Positions 26,821-34,256 of a stretch of DNA of 34,256 nucleotides are shown here, piece after piece. Numbering within the stretch: the first letter of the stretch is position 1; each line of letters starts with the position of its first letter. Source of the DNA: Planctomycetia bacterium (GTDB lineage Bacteria > Planctomycetota > MHYJ01 > WSZJ01). The position numbers and the translations under genes were made by a program. Location: positions 1-34,256 of the forward strand of contig JADLHC010000229.1 of NCBI GenBank assembly GCA_020849035.1, given 5' to 3'. The notes under the pieces were generated by a model that worked only from the letters and a program-made list of their open reading frames with translations, searched no databases and was not told the DNA's origin.

Positions 26821-27297
26821 CTAGTCCTTCTTGGGGTGGTGTACCGAAATGGCCGCCGTCCCTTTTGTGTCCTCCTCCTTGAACCATGCCACGATCTGTT
26901 GCTCGGTGAGGTCATCAATCTTCAGGCCGTCGCCACACTCTCGTCGCCACTCGTCCCATCCTGCGCGGTCAAACGTAGAAGGACGCTGCAGCCTTCTTCC
27001 GCCAATGACGCCAGGATCGTCCACGAACTCCGATCCGTTTCCGACCAGTTCCTGGTAACGCCGGTGACGATGTTCGATGGCGACTTGCTGCTCAGGCGTC
27101 AGCCGGAAGATCCAGAACCAGCGCTGAGGGTCTGGAGGATCGTCTTCCTTGAAGAAGTGGAACCAGTCGCGCCTTCCTTCCCATTCGCACATCCCTGCAA
27201 GGGGCCCGTCCCACCAGTCTTCGTACCAGAGCAGTCGGACCGGGCGTGCCCGTGGCACGGCGGGCTCGGGGGGGACTTCGAAAGGCTCGATCTTCAT
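26821..27297 (-). CDS. Uncharacterised protein, Trp-rich
   Basis: MKIEPFEVPPEPAVPRARPVRLLWYEDWWDGPLAGMCEWEGRRDWFHF..., coherent ORF. Confidence 0.75.
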   Translation of the reverse strand: MKIEPFEVPPEPAVPRARPVRLLWYEDWWDGPLAGMCEWEGRRDWFHFFKEDDPPDPQRWFWIFRLTPEQQVAIEHRHRRYQELVGNGSEFVDDPGVIGGRRLQRPSTFDRAGWDEWRRECGDGLKIDDLTEQQIVAWFKEEDTKGTAAISVHHPKKD

Positions 27298-27306
27298 CGG
27301 GGCATC

Positions 27307-27705
27307 TTACGTGGCGGGCGCCGCCAGTTCCTTGAAGAGGGCCGCAAGCCCCTTCTTGTCGAGCCGGCGCTCCGCGATGGCGAGCATGGCATCGCAGAGT
27401 CGCATGCCAGGATCCTACACCTCGTATCCGTTCCATTCGAGGAAGACGAGCGCCGCGAGGAGCCCCGTCCGCTTGTTCCCGTCGACGAACGGCTGGTTCT
27501 GGGCGATGTGAAACGCGTACGCGGCGCTCATCTCGAAGACGTCCGCGTGCAGGAAGGCCCCGCCGAACGCCGCCTGCGGCGTTCCAACCGCGCTTTCGAG
27601 CGCCGCAAGATCCCGGATGCCGTCCGAGCCGCCGAAGCGCTCCAGCTCCAGCCGGTGAAGGTGGATTACGTCCTCGACGTCCAGGAACTCCGGCGCCGGC
27701 TTCAC
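27307..27705 (-). pseudogene. doc: Doc-type (Fic fold) toxin with an in-frame amber stop
   Basis: Fic motif HIAQNQPFVDGNKRTGLLAALVFLEWNGYEV, TAG at 27415-27417, then DPGMRLCDAMLAIAERRLDKKGLAALFKELAAPAT* in the same frame. Confidence 0.85.
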
Positions 27706-27926
27706 TTGGCCAGCTTCCGGAAGGTCGCGTCATGCTGGTCCATGATCTTCTTCGCCGAAGCGTCGAGGCGGGCGCGGCGAGCGGAGCGGACGGGGGAGAG
27801 GATGAGGCGCTGCCCGTCCGTGCTCATCTCGATCTCCGTCTCCCGGTCGATGTGCAGCAGGTCGAGAATGGGTTTCTCGATGACGATGCCGAGGCTGTTG
27901 CCGATCGCAGTGAGCTTCTTGGTCAT
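27702..27926 (-). CDS. AbrB/MazE-type antitoxin
   Basis: MTKKLTAIGNSLGIVIEKPILDLLHIDRETEIEMSTDGQRLILSPV; 4-bp ATGA overlap with doc. Confidence 0.9.
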   Translation of the reverse strand: MTKKLTAIGNSLGIVIEKPILDLLHIDRETEIEMSTDGQRLILSPVRSARRARLDASAKKIMDQHDATFRKLAK

Positions 27927-27950
27927 GGCGGGGTTCCTTGTGTAGTTACC

Positions 27951-27971
27951 AGCGTATAACGAGCGTATAAC
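27951..27971 (-). promoter_or_regulatory. Tandem direct repeat AGCGTATAAC-G-AGCGTATAAC, probable operator of the AbrB/Doc pair
   Basis: 10-bp repeats at 11-bp period just upstream of the antitoxin gene. Confidence 0.5.
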
Positions 27972-27986
27972 ATCGCTGGCCCGGAG

Positions 27987-28454
27987 TCAAGGGCTCGTCC
28001 CGAACGCCCACCTGAGCCTGAGGGGGAGTTCCGTGCGCCAGAAGTCGTCGCCATGGGTTCCCGGCCGCTCGGTCATGACGACGTCGGCGCCCGCGGCCTT
28101 GAACGCGTCGGCCCAGCGGGCGGCATGGGCGTCGAAGCGGGGCGAGGCGAAGTACGGCGTGTCCTCGTGCAGCCGCCCGGTCTCGTCGTCCAGGCGGTGG
28201 ACGCCGACGATCATCGTCGGCGGCGCGCCCGCGGCGAGGGCGAAGTCGCCCCACTGCGGGATCAGCTGGCCGTCGCCGGCGTAGACGACGGCCCGCGGCG
28301 GCGCGGCGAGGACCCAGGCGGTGACCTGTCGGCCGCCGTCGAAGTCGAAGGTCTCGGCGACGAGCTGGCCCTGCGTCGACAGGATTCGGGTTCCGGGGTG
28401 GGGAAGCGCCACGGGCGGAGACTCTAGACTCGGTTGCGGGGGCGGTTCAAGCAC
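27987..28454 (-). pseudogene. Esterase fragment copy 2: N- and C-termini kept, catalytic-Ser region deleted
   Basis: VALPHPGTRILSTQGQLVAETFDFDGGRQVTAW...RLDDETGRLHEDTPYFASPRFDAHAA joined to RWADAFKAAGADVVMTERPGTHGDDFWRTELPLRLRWAFG. Confidence 0.8.
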
Positions 28455-28524
28455 GCGGCCGGTCGCCCGGCGATGCTCCCGGGATCTTGCTGAACCTGGC
28501 CGGGGCTGGCTCGTTCAAGGGAGG

Positions 28525-29649
28525 ATGCGCAGGTTTGCGGTCCACACTTTTGCCCTCATGCTCGCGGCACTCGTAGCCTACCGGCTCCGCGCGGTCGCGC
28601 CGTTTCCCGACGCACGGGTGGGGCGACCGAACTCCGGCCCGGCGACATCCGCCGACCGCCCGCGCGTCGAAGAACTCCCGCCGGCCCTCGAAACGCCCTC
28701 CGTGGCGGGCGTCGGCACCGAGGACCCTCCGCTCGATCCGGATCGTGATCCCCCAGGCCACACCGAGTCCGCACCGCCGCCCGCGCCTCTTCGGTTCCTC
28801 CTCGTCACCCAAAACGCAGACGGCTCCTGGGGCGAACTTGACGAGCACTTCGAGGGCGCGCGCTACTCACGGCACTCGGCGACGGCGCTCGCGCTGCTCG
28901 CCTTCCTCGGGCACGACGTCACGCATCTCTCGAAGGAAACGCTGATCGTCGAGGGTTCGGTGAAGTGCCCGGGCGAGGCAGTCAAGTCGGGGCTGAAGTG
29001 GATGCGGGAGAATCCGTGCGATGGCGGCGCCTTCGACACGGCGATCACGGCGCTCGCCTGGGGCAGCTTCTACGGGAGGACGGAGAGCAAGCTCTTCAGG
29101 CCGTTCGTTGACCAGGGGTACGCCCGGCTCTGGGAACTCCAGGACGAGGCCGGTTCGTGGGGCGCCGAGCCCCGCACCAGCCTCTGGGCGGCGGCGGCCC
29201 TCGCGGTCGCGGACCTTTGCAAGCTCGAGGTTCCGGAGTCCGCGAAATCGCGCGCCACGGCCTGGTTCGCGCGACGGTTCGAGGCCGACCCGTCGTCACC
29301 CCAGGACGCCGCCGCCGCGGTCATGCTCGCGCGCACCCGCGACGAGGCCGGCGAGGCCCGCGCGATCGAGGCACTGCGCGCCTGGCTCCCGAGTCCGTCG
29401 CGTCCCGACGCCGGTTTCTGGTTCCTCGGCACGCTCGCCATCCAGCGGCTTGACCCATGGGACGGCCCCTTGGCCGCCCCGTGGCGGAACGGCGCCGACG
29501 AGGCACTCGCCGGAAGCAGGGACTTTGATTCGCTCCGCTCCCGGAACGGGACGGGGACCGCGTCCGTCGTCAAGGTGGCTCTCGGCCAGATGATCCTCGA
29601 TGAGGTGTGGTCCTCGAATCGGTTCCTCCGCGAGGCAGTCGGGAAGTAG
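28525..29649 (+). CDS. Prenyltransferase/squalene-oxidase repeat (alpha-toroid) protein
   Basis: N-terminal TM; FLLVTQNADGSWGE, WELQDEAGSWGAEPRTSLWAAAALAVADL. Confidence 0.75.
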   Translation: MRRFAVHTFALMLAALVAYRLRAVAPFPDARVGRPNSGPATSADRPRVEELPPALETPSVAGVGTEDPPLDPDRDPPGHTESAPPPAPLRFLLVTQNADGSWGELDEHFEGARYSRHSATALALLAFLGHDVTHLSKETLIVEGSVKCPGEAVKSGLKWMRENPCDGGAFDTAITALAWGSFYGRTESKLFRPFVDQGYARLWELQDEAGSWGAEPRTSLWAAAALAVADLCKLEVPESAKSRATAWFARRFEADPSSPQDAAAAVMLARTRDEAGEARAIEALRAWLPSPSRPDAGFWFLGTLAIQRLDPWDGPLAAPWRNGADEALAGSRDFDSLRSRNGTGTASVVKVALGQMILDEVWSSNRFLREAVGK

Positions 29650-29779
29650 AGGGGTAACGCCTTGCCAGTGCTCGGCCCGGACGCCTGGGGGAGCCGCCCG
29701 GGACACCCAGGGTCCCCACCCGGACCCCTTTGGGGGCCACGCAGGACCTGTCGGCATCCCGCCGGCATCGGGCTCGCCG

Positions 29780-30426
29780 TCCGCGCCAGCATCACGCAGT
29801 ACGGAGGCGCCAAGGAGGCCATCCCGCAGGCCACCGCGAAGCAGTCGGAAGCCATGTCCGCCGCCAAGCTCTGGCTCCGCCGCGCCGTCCCGCTCGCCAG
29901 GAACGCGCTCGAAGGCGTCGCCGACCTCGACTCGTTCCTCAAGATGGGCGACGTCACCTCCGTCCCCAAGATGGGCCGCGCCCTGACCGACAAGGTCGGC
30001 ATCCTCAAGCGCAACGCCAAGCTCGTCGCCGCCGAAGGCATCAGCGCCGACTTCATCAAGGAAGGCGAGCGCCTCGCCGAAGCGCTGTCCGCCGCCGAGG
30101 GCGCCCAGGAGAAGGAGCGCAAGGCCCTCCCGAAGGAAGCCGAGGAGTACGCGTTCCAGAAGGGTTCGCTTCACCGCGCCCTCAAAGCCCTCAACCGCGT
30201 CGGCCAGGCCACCTTCGCCGACGACGTCGCCCACAAAGGGAAGTACGCCTTCGAGGTCCTCAACCGGAAGAACAAGGCCACCGGCAAGCCGAAGGCGGAG
30301 AAGGTGGCGGCGGAGGTGGGCGGGCTAGCCCTGAGGATTTCGGGGCGGAGGTGGCTGACGGAAGCGCCGGTTCTGGCGGACATTGAAAGCCCGCAATTGC
30401 TCAATGTTCGAACGCCACAAGATTAA
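29780..30426 (+). CDS. Uncharacterised helical protein, longest copy of a family with two remnants in the window; start unclear
   Basis: ITQYGGAKEAIPQATAKQSEAMSAAKLWLRRAVPLARNALEGVADLDSFLKMGDVTSVPKMGRALTDKVGILKRNAK... No good start codon or RBS was identified. Confidence 0.65.
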
Positions 30427-30507
30427 CCTATATAAGCCTTTACGCCCGAACCCGGGAGCGTCCATGATTGTGCGCGCTCACCACGAATAAATCTTGTGGA
30501 TTCCGAC

Positions 30508-30542
30508 TTGACAAGTAACCACTGGTCATATTAGTATTACCA
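30508..30542 (+). promoter_or_regulatory. Promoter TTGACA-N18-TAGTAT overlapping a palindromic operator
   Basis: TGGTCATATTAGTATTACCA (30523-30542) is self-complementary at 16 of 20 positions. Confidence 0.6.
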
Positions 30543-30588
30543 CCGTTCACTTGAGCGCTGCAGACTTCCATCGGAGCCCATCTTCCTC

Positions 30589-31233
30589 ATGCCTCGTCCT
30601 CGCGGCCGACGAAATCTGCCGAACCTCCGTGGTGCCCTTCTGGATGCGGCTGCGGCGCACCTGCAGACTCAGTCCCACTTGTCTCTGAACCTGAGATCCT
30701 TGGCGAAGTCAGTGAAGGGCATTCCTCGAGGCGTCTCACATGCAGCCGTTTTCATTCCCTTCAGGGCGAAGTCGGACCTGCTCATGTCCATGGCCGCGGG
30801 CGGCTGGGAACAGTTGCGGCACCAGCTCGGGGGGCAACCCGATCTGATCAAGCTCGGCGAGACCTACGTCGCCTTCGCCATTCGAAACGAGCATCTCTTC
30901 CGACTGATGTACGACTCGTCCCTTTGGCAAGCTTCCGACAGCGATGCGGTCAACCCAGAGAATCGCGAACTCATGGTTCGTGAGAGGGACGATTGTTTCG
31001 CCAAGTTCTACGAGGCGGCCCAGGCTCACTTCGTCGGCCAGCATCTGACCGCAGAGGCGATCGGTCTGCGAGCTCGCCTCTTCGCATCACTCTCCCACGG
31101 ACTGGCGACCGAGTTCATCGACGAACGCCTGTTCACCCACATTCGTGACGAGGAGAAACGCCTTCAGCTTCAACTTGCGCACGCCCGAGCGCTTCTGAAG
31201 TTGGCCGGCACTGTCGGAGGCGACCCCATCTGA
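30589..31233 (+). CDS. TetR/AcrR-family regulator
   Basis: LRGALLDAAAAHL...SLNLRSLAKSVKGIPRGVSHAAVFIPFRAKSDLLMSMAAGGWEQL; ligand-domain-like ETYVAFAIRNEHLFRLMYDSSL. Confidence 0.8.
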   Translation: MPRPRGRRNLPNLRGALLDAAAAHLQTQSHLSLNLRSLAKSVKGIPRGVSHAAVFIPFRAKSDLLMSMAAGGWEQLRHQLGGQPDLIKLGETYVAFAIRNEHLFRLMYDSSLWQASDSDAVNPENRELMVRERDDCFAKFYEAAQAHFVGQHLTAEAIGLRARLFASLSHGLATEFIDERLFTHIRDEEKRLQLQLAHARALLKLAGTVGGDPI

Positions 31234-31241
31234 CGTCCCCC

Positions 31242-31301
31242 GGAAGAGCCGCGACGTCAGCGGCGACCAACCGCGATCGCCTCGAACCGAGCGGCTCTTC
31301 C
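31242..31301 (+). other. Structured element with perfect 11-bp inverted repeat and nested stem
   Basis: GGAAGAGCCGC ... GCGGCTCTTCC with inner GGCGA...TCGCC. Confidence 0.5.
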
Positions 31302-31409
31302 GATAGTCCCTTTTCTCCAGCGAAGGAAGGAGGTGAAGCGATCCAGCCACGTCGTCGCGGCCGAGGAATTTGGAGATCCAACTCGAGCCTTTTTTCAGGA
31401 GGAAGGACC

Positions 31410-32060
31410 ATGTGGTCGGAATTCAGCAGTCAGGTTCACACTCGTCGGCTCGTTACGGTCAGCGCGGGAGTCGGCGGCGCCGGCTGCATTCGCAGATGTC
31501 GGAATGGAAACTGCCCAACGCAGGCCGATGACGCCGGAGGTCCCGGTGGGCATGGTGCGAACCTCCGCGTCATCGCCTCCACCGGGGTTCGAACGCTGGA
31601 GGACGTCAAGTCAGACGGATTCGTCGGAGAAGCGGGCAGAAGTGGTGGTCCGATGAGATTCGCTGGAGAAAATGCCCCCGACTTGCTCATCCGAGTGCCT
31701 GTGGGAACCGTGGTCATCGGAGGGGGACCCAGCATCACACGGCTCAAATGCCCGGGTCACTCGGTCATCGTCGCACGAGGCGGCGCTGGTGGCCTTGGCG
31801 GTCATCAAGCGGCCTCACTCCACGAAGATCCGACCTACGGTTTTTCACCTGGGACGCCCGGTGAGACTCGGCGCATTCTCCTCGTCCTGAAACCCAAAGG
31901 TGGTGGTCGAGGCCATCGGCGACGCCGCGACGCCGCGCGACCCCCGGCGGTGTCCGCATTTAAGGGTAGGTTCATTGCGACAGGGCACAAGAGCATCCTA
32001 CGCATTCGCTTTCGCCCGAGGAATCGTCCGAGAAGGGAATGGCGTCGTCGCCTGTTCTGA
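31410..32060 (+). CDS. Stand-alone Obg-fold (GTP1/OBG N-terminal domain) protein lacking a G domain
   Basis: VTVSAGVGGAGC...GGPGGHGANLRVIA...LLIRVPVGTVV...VIVARGGAGGLGG...GTPGETRRILLVLKPK; strong RBS AGGAGG at 31397; no GxxxxGKS. Confidence 0.7.
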   Translation: MWSEFSSQVHTRRLVTVSAGVGGAGCIRRCRNGNCPTQADDAGGPGGHGANLRVIASTGVRTLEDVKSDGFVGEAGRSGGPMRFAGENAPDLLIRVPVGTVVIGGGPSITRLKCPGHSVIVARGGAGGLGGHQAASLHEDPTYGFSPGTPGETRRILLVLKPKGGGRGHRRRRDAARPPAVSAFKGRFIATGHKSILRIRFRPRNRPRREWRRRLF

Positions 32061-32206
32061 GATCCTTCGGAACTTCACGCCGTGGCTCTACACCGTTGGC
32101 TGTATTCGTCGCGCATTGCTAGGCCGGTCAAAGATCAATCGGGTGAACTGGGGGACTTCCGGATCTGGTCTCGACCATCACTCGACCAACTCGAAAGGAA
32201 GAAGCG

Positions 32207-32509
32207 ATGGAAATGAGGAGCGGTTGGCGGAAGCCAGTGTTTGTCAGTCTCGTGGTTGGCGGCGCGTTCGTGATCGGATCCCTGTTTCCTAAACAAGAAG
32301 CTCACGCGGATCCAGGGAAGGGAGACGGCAAGTTCGCGCTGTACTCAGGACCGGTGGGATCGGGGAAGGATGGAGGGCCGGCGGGATTCGTCATGATGAA
32401 GATCGACACGGAGTCAGGTGAATCGTGGATCCTGACTGCAACTGCGCCAACGAACAACTTCACCGGTCCGAAGGGTGGAGACCCGGTCTGGATCCCGGTG
32501 AAAAAGTAA
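32207..32509 (+). CDS. Small secreted/membrane-anchored protein of unknown function
   Basis: Good RBS (aaaggaag); MEMRSGWRKPVFVSLVVGGAFVIGSLF...; coherent C-terminus to stop. Confidence 0.7.
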   Translation: MEMRSGWRKPVFVSLVVGGAFVIGSLFPKQEAHADPGKGDGKFALYSGPVGSGKDGGPAGFVMMKIDTESGESWILTATAPTNNFTGPKGGDPVWIPVKK

Positions 32510-32554
32510 GCGACGTTTCCGTGTTCTGGCAAAGGCGCGGAGATGCGGCCTTGG

Positions 32555-32637
32555 GCCTGCCGGCGACGCCGATTGGAGCGTCGCAGGCGGGCCGCCGGAG
32601 CAAGCCGCCCCGCTGGCGGAGTTGCCAGCGGAGCGGC
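32555..32637. terminator. Two tandem GC hairpins between convergent genes, candidate bidirectional terminator
   Basis: GCGACGC-CGATTGGA-GCGTCGC (32563-32584) and CCGCTGGC-GGAGTT-GCCAGCGG (32610-32631, extendable by GCCGC/GCGGC). Confidence 0.55.
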
Positions 32638-32653
32638 CCCACTTGATGCGTGC

Positions 32654-33814
32654 TCAGTTGCGGAGAAGGGCGATTTGGACGCGCTCGTAGCACGTCCGCC
32701 AGGCCGTCGCGTTGCGGCCGACGTACTCGGGCCGGGAACCTTCAGATGCATGAATCTCTGTAATCCTGTCCACGAGGCTTCCGATGCAGGAATCCAGCAC
32801 CGTTTCGGGATCGGCCTTCCACGTAAAAGTGCCTTTCGGCTTGTTCCAGTTCACGTTGGCACGGAATGCCGCGAGCATGGGCATGATCCAACCGAGCGGG
32901 ATCGTTCCTTTTACTTTTTCTCCCAGGAACATCAGGTCGTTGTTCGCGTTCTTCCTGCTTCGAACCCTGACTCCATCCTTGCCCGCCTTGAACCTTCCGA
33001 TCGGCTGCTGCAGCGCCTTCTTCTCAACCAGGTCGCGCAGCCTGAGAATCTCCGGGGCCTTTGTGATAAGGATCTTGAAGGACTCGCTCCCGTTCTTCGC
33101 GCCATCGCCGAACTGTTCAGCAAACGTTCTGACAATCCCTTCCTTCCGGCCGAACAGCGCCGTCGGATGGCGATCGTCGGAGTATGCGTCACAGTCGAAT
33201 ACGGCGAGGTAATAGAGAATCTCTCGCACATCGATCGGTTTGAGCTCGTTCATCTTGTACGCGATATCGTTCGCGTAGGGCTCATTCTTCAGGGCTTCCT
33301 TCAGAGTTGCGAAGTGCCCCTCGAGATTCTGAAGGGAACGGATGTCCACGACCTGCGACGAGTTCAGACCTCCAGCGATTTCGACGATCTGATTGCTGTC
33401 GACTCCGGTGATGACCTTGAAGAACACTTCTGCCTTCCAGTCACCTTCCGGTGGTTCTGACTGTGCCGCCAGGATCGCGTGGAGCGTGTGGCCTCCATCA
33501 ACCACCCCGTGAAGCTGCCGATCCACGAGCGTTATCACAACCTCTCTCCGCTTGGCGTCGTAGTCGACCTCTGCGGCGGAAAGTGTCAGACCGCGATTTC
33601 GATCCGCAAAGCGGGTCGGTTCGTCAGTCAGCGTTGAGAGAATGTCCTTGTAGACCGAGGTCGAGGTCTTAACTTCGCGCGGGTTGACATCTTTCCACTG
33701 GGCCAGTTCTGCGGAGACGGCATCCGCGCGTGCGAAGAAGAGGCCAACCTTTCCTTCACCTGACGGGCGAGGAATCGAGCGGTACTCGTACGCCGGGATT
33801 CTCAAAATAGACAT
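32654..33814 (-). CDS. AIPR-like (abortive infection phage resistance) protein
   Basis: FADRNRGLTLSAAEVDYD...VDRQLHGVVDGGHTLHAILAAQ...IAGGLNSSQVVDIRSLQNLEGHFATLKEAL. Confidence 0.65.
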   Translation of the reverse strand: MSILRIPAYEYRSIPRPSGEGKVGLFFARADAVSAELAQWKDVNPREVKTSTSVYKDILSTLTDEPTRFADRNRGLTLSAAEVDYDAKRREVVITLVDRQLHGVVDGGHTLHAILAAQSEPPEGDWKAEVFFKVITGVDSNQIVEIAGGLNSSQVVDIRSLQNLEGHFATLKEALKNEPYANDIAYKMNELKPIDVREILYYLAVFDCDAYSDDRHPTALFGRKEGIVRTFAEQFGDGAKNGSESFKILITKAPEILRLRDLVEKKALQQPIGRFKAGKDGVRVRSRKNANNDLMFLGEKVKGTIPLGWIMPMLAAFRANVNWNKPKGTFTWKADPETVLDSCIGSLVDRITEIHASEGSRPEYVGRNATAWRTCYERVQIALLRN

Positions 33815-34016
33815 GTTGACCCTTTCCTGAATGTGAGTGTTCGACCGCAGAGTCGGTCGAGCACCACGACCTGTTGCACCAGCCGACGCCGACACCCGAT
33901 GTGTCGAGCTTTCGAACTGGGCTTGAGGATGAATCCTACGTCGAAGTGGGGAAGGAATGTAGCGGAATCTTTCAGGGCCCGGCATCCGGACGTGAGTTGC
34001 GCTCTTTCGAGCGCAT

Positions 34017-34129
34017 TCAAGCGCCTCGAACTCTTACCGCCACCTCCCCCGGCTTCACCTCCACCTCTTCACTCTTCCCCATATCCCTCAGCTTCACCAC
34101 CCCCTTCGCCAGCTCATCCCCGCCGATGA
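34017..34129 (-). pseudogene. hisS: 3' remnant of histidyl-tRNA synthetase (anticodon-binding domain end)
   Basis: IIGGDELAKGVVKLRDMGKSEEVEVKPGEVAVRVRGA resembles the HisRS C-terminus; the frame continues upstream into an IS end. Confidence 0.65.
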
Positions 34130-34256
34130 TGTCAATGGGCACGAAAATTTGACCCCCCTTGGGGTCGAATTCTTGACCCCCCTCCCGCGCTCCGACGAGT
34201 CGCAACCGGCGCCCTCCGCCACCCGATGAGGGTGGCGCGGGAGGCCTTCGTGGTCA
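34130..34256. mobile_element. Terminal region of a second IS21-like element, running off the window
   Basis: TGTCAATGGGCACGAAAATTTGACCCCCC...GAATTCTTGACCCCCC: TG terminus and repeated TTTGACCCCCC/CTTGACCCCCC motif. Confidence 0.65.

Noticed and set aside
33842-33861. Small hairpin TCGACC-N8-GGTCGA upstream of the AIPR-like gene
   Set aside because: Only a 6-bp stem; common by chance in GC-rich DNA, with no further support.

Overview
This is a GC-rich bacterial window, possibly Planctomycetes-like by gene content (inference only). The left ~23 kb is mostly chromosomal. It holds three TPR proteins resembling detached STAND-ATPase sensor modules, a SAM methyltransferase, an STN-domain protein, a TPR-repeat secreted protein, a giant FG-GAP/VCBS lipoprotein with a 21-proline linker, a DUF1579-like protein, TspO, and several secreted proteins or lipoproteins. 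It is interrupted at 11.0-14.2 kb by an IS graveyard: an IS630-like remnant, a 5' IS110-like remnant, and an IS21-family element with recognisable ends. From 23.7 to 34.2 kb the window becomes an accessory zone of small conflict and toxin-antitoxin genes: RhuM, an MNT with a truncated HEPN partner, Phd/PIN, AbrB/Doc with an in-frame amber stop, and an AIPR-like protein. This zone also carries duplicated, complementary fragments of an esterase, a repeatedly fragmented uncharacterised gene family, a TetR-type regulator with a palindromic operator, a stand-alone Obg-fold protein without a GTPase domain, and a hisS 3' remnant abutting a second IS21-like end at the right edge. No CRISPR array, rRNA or convincing tRNA was seen. 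All family names come from motif recognition by eye; no database search was run.
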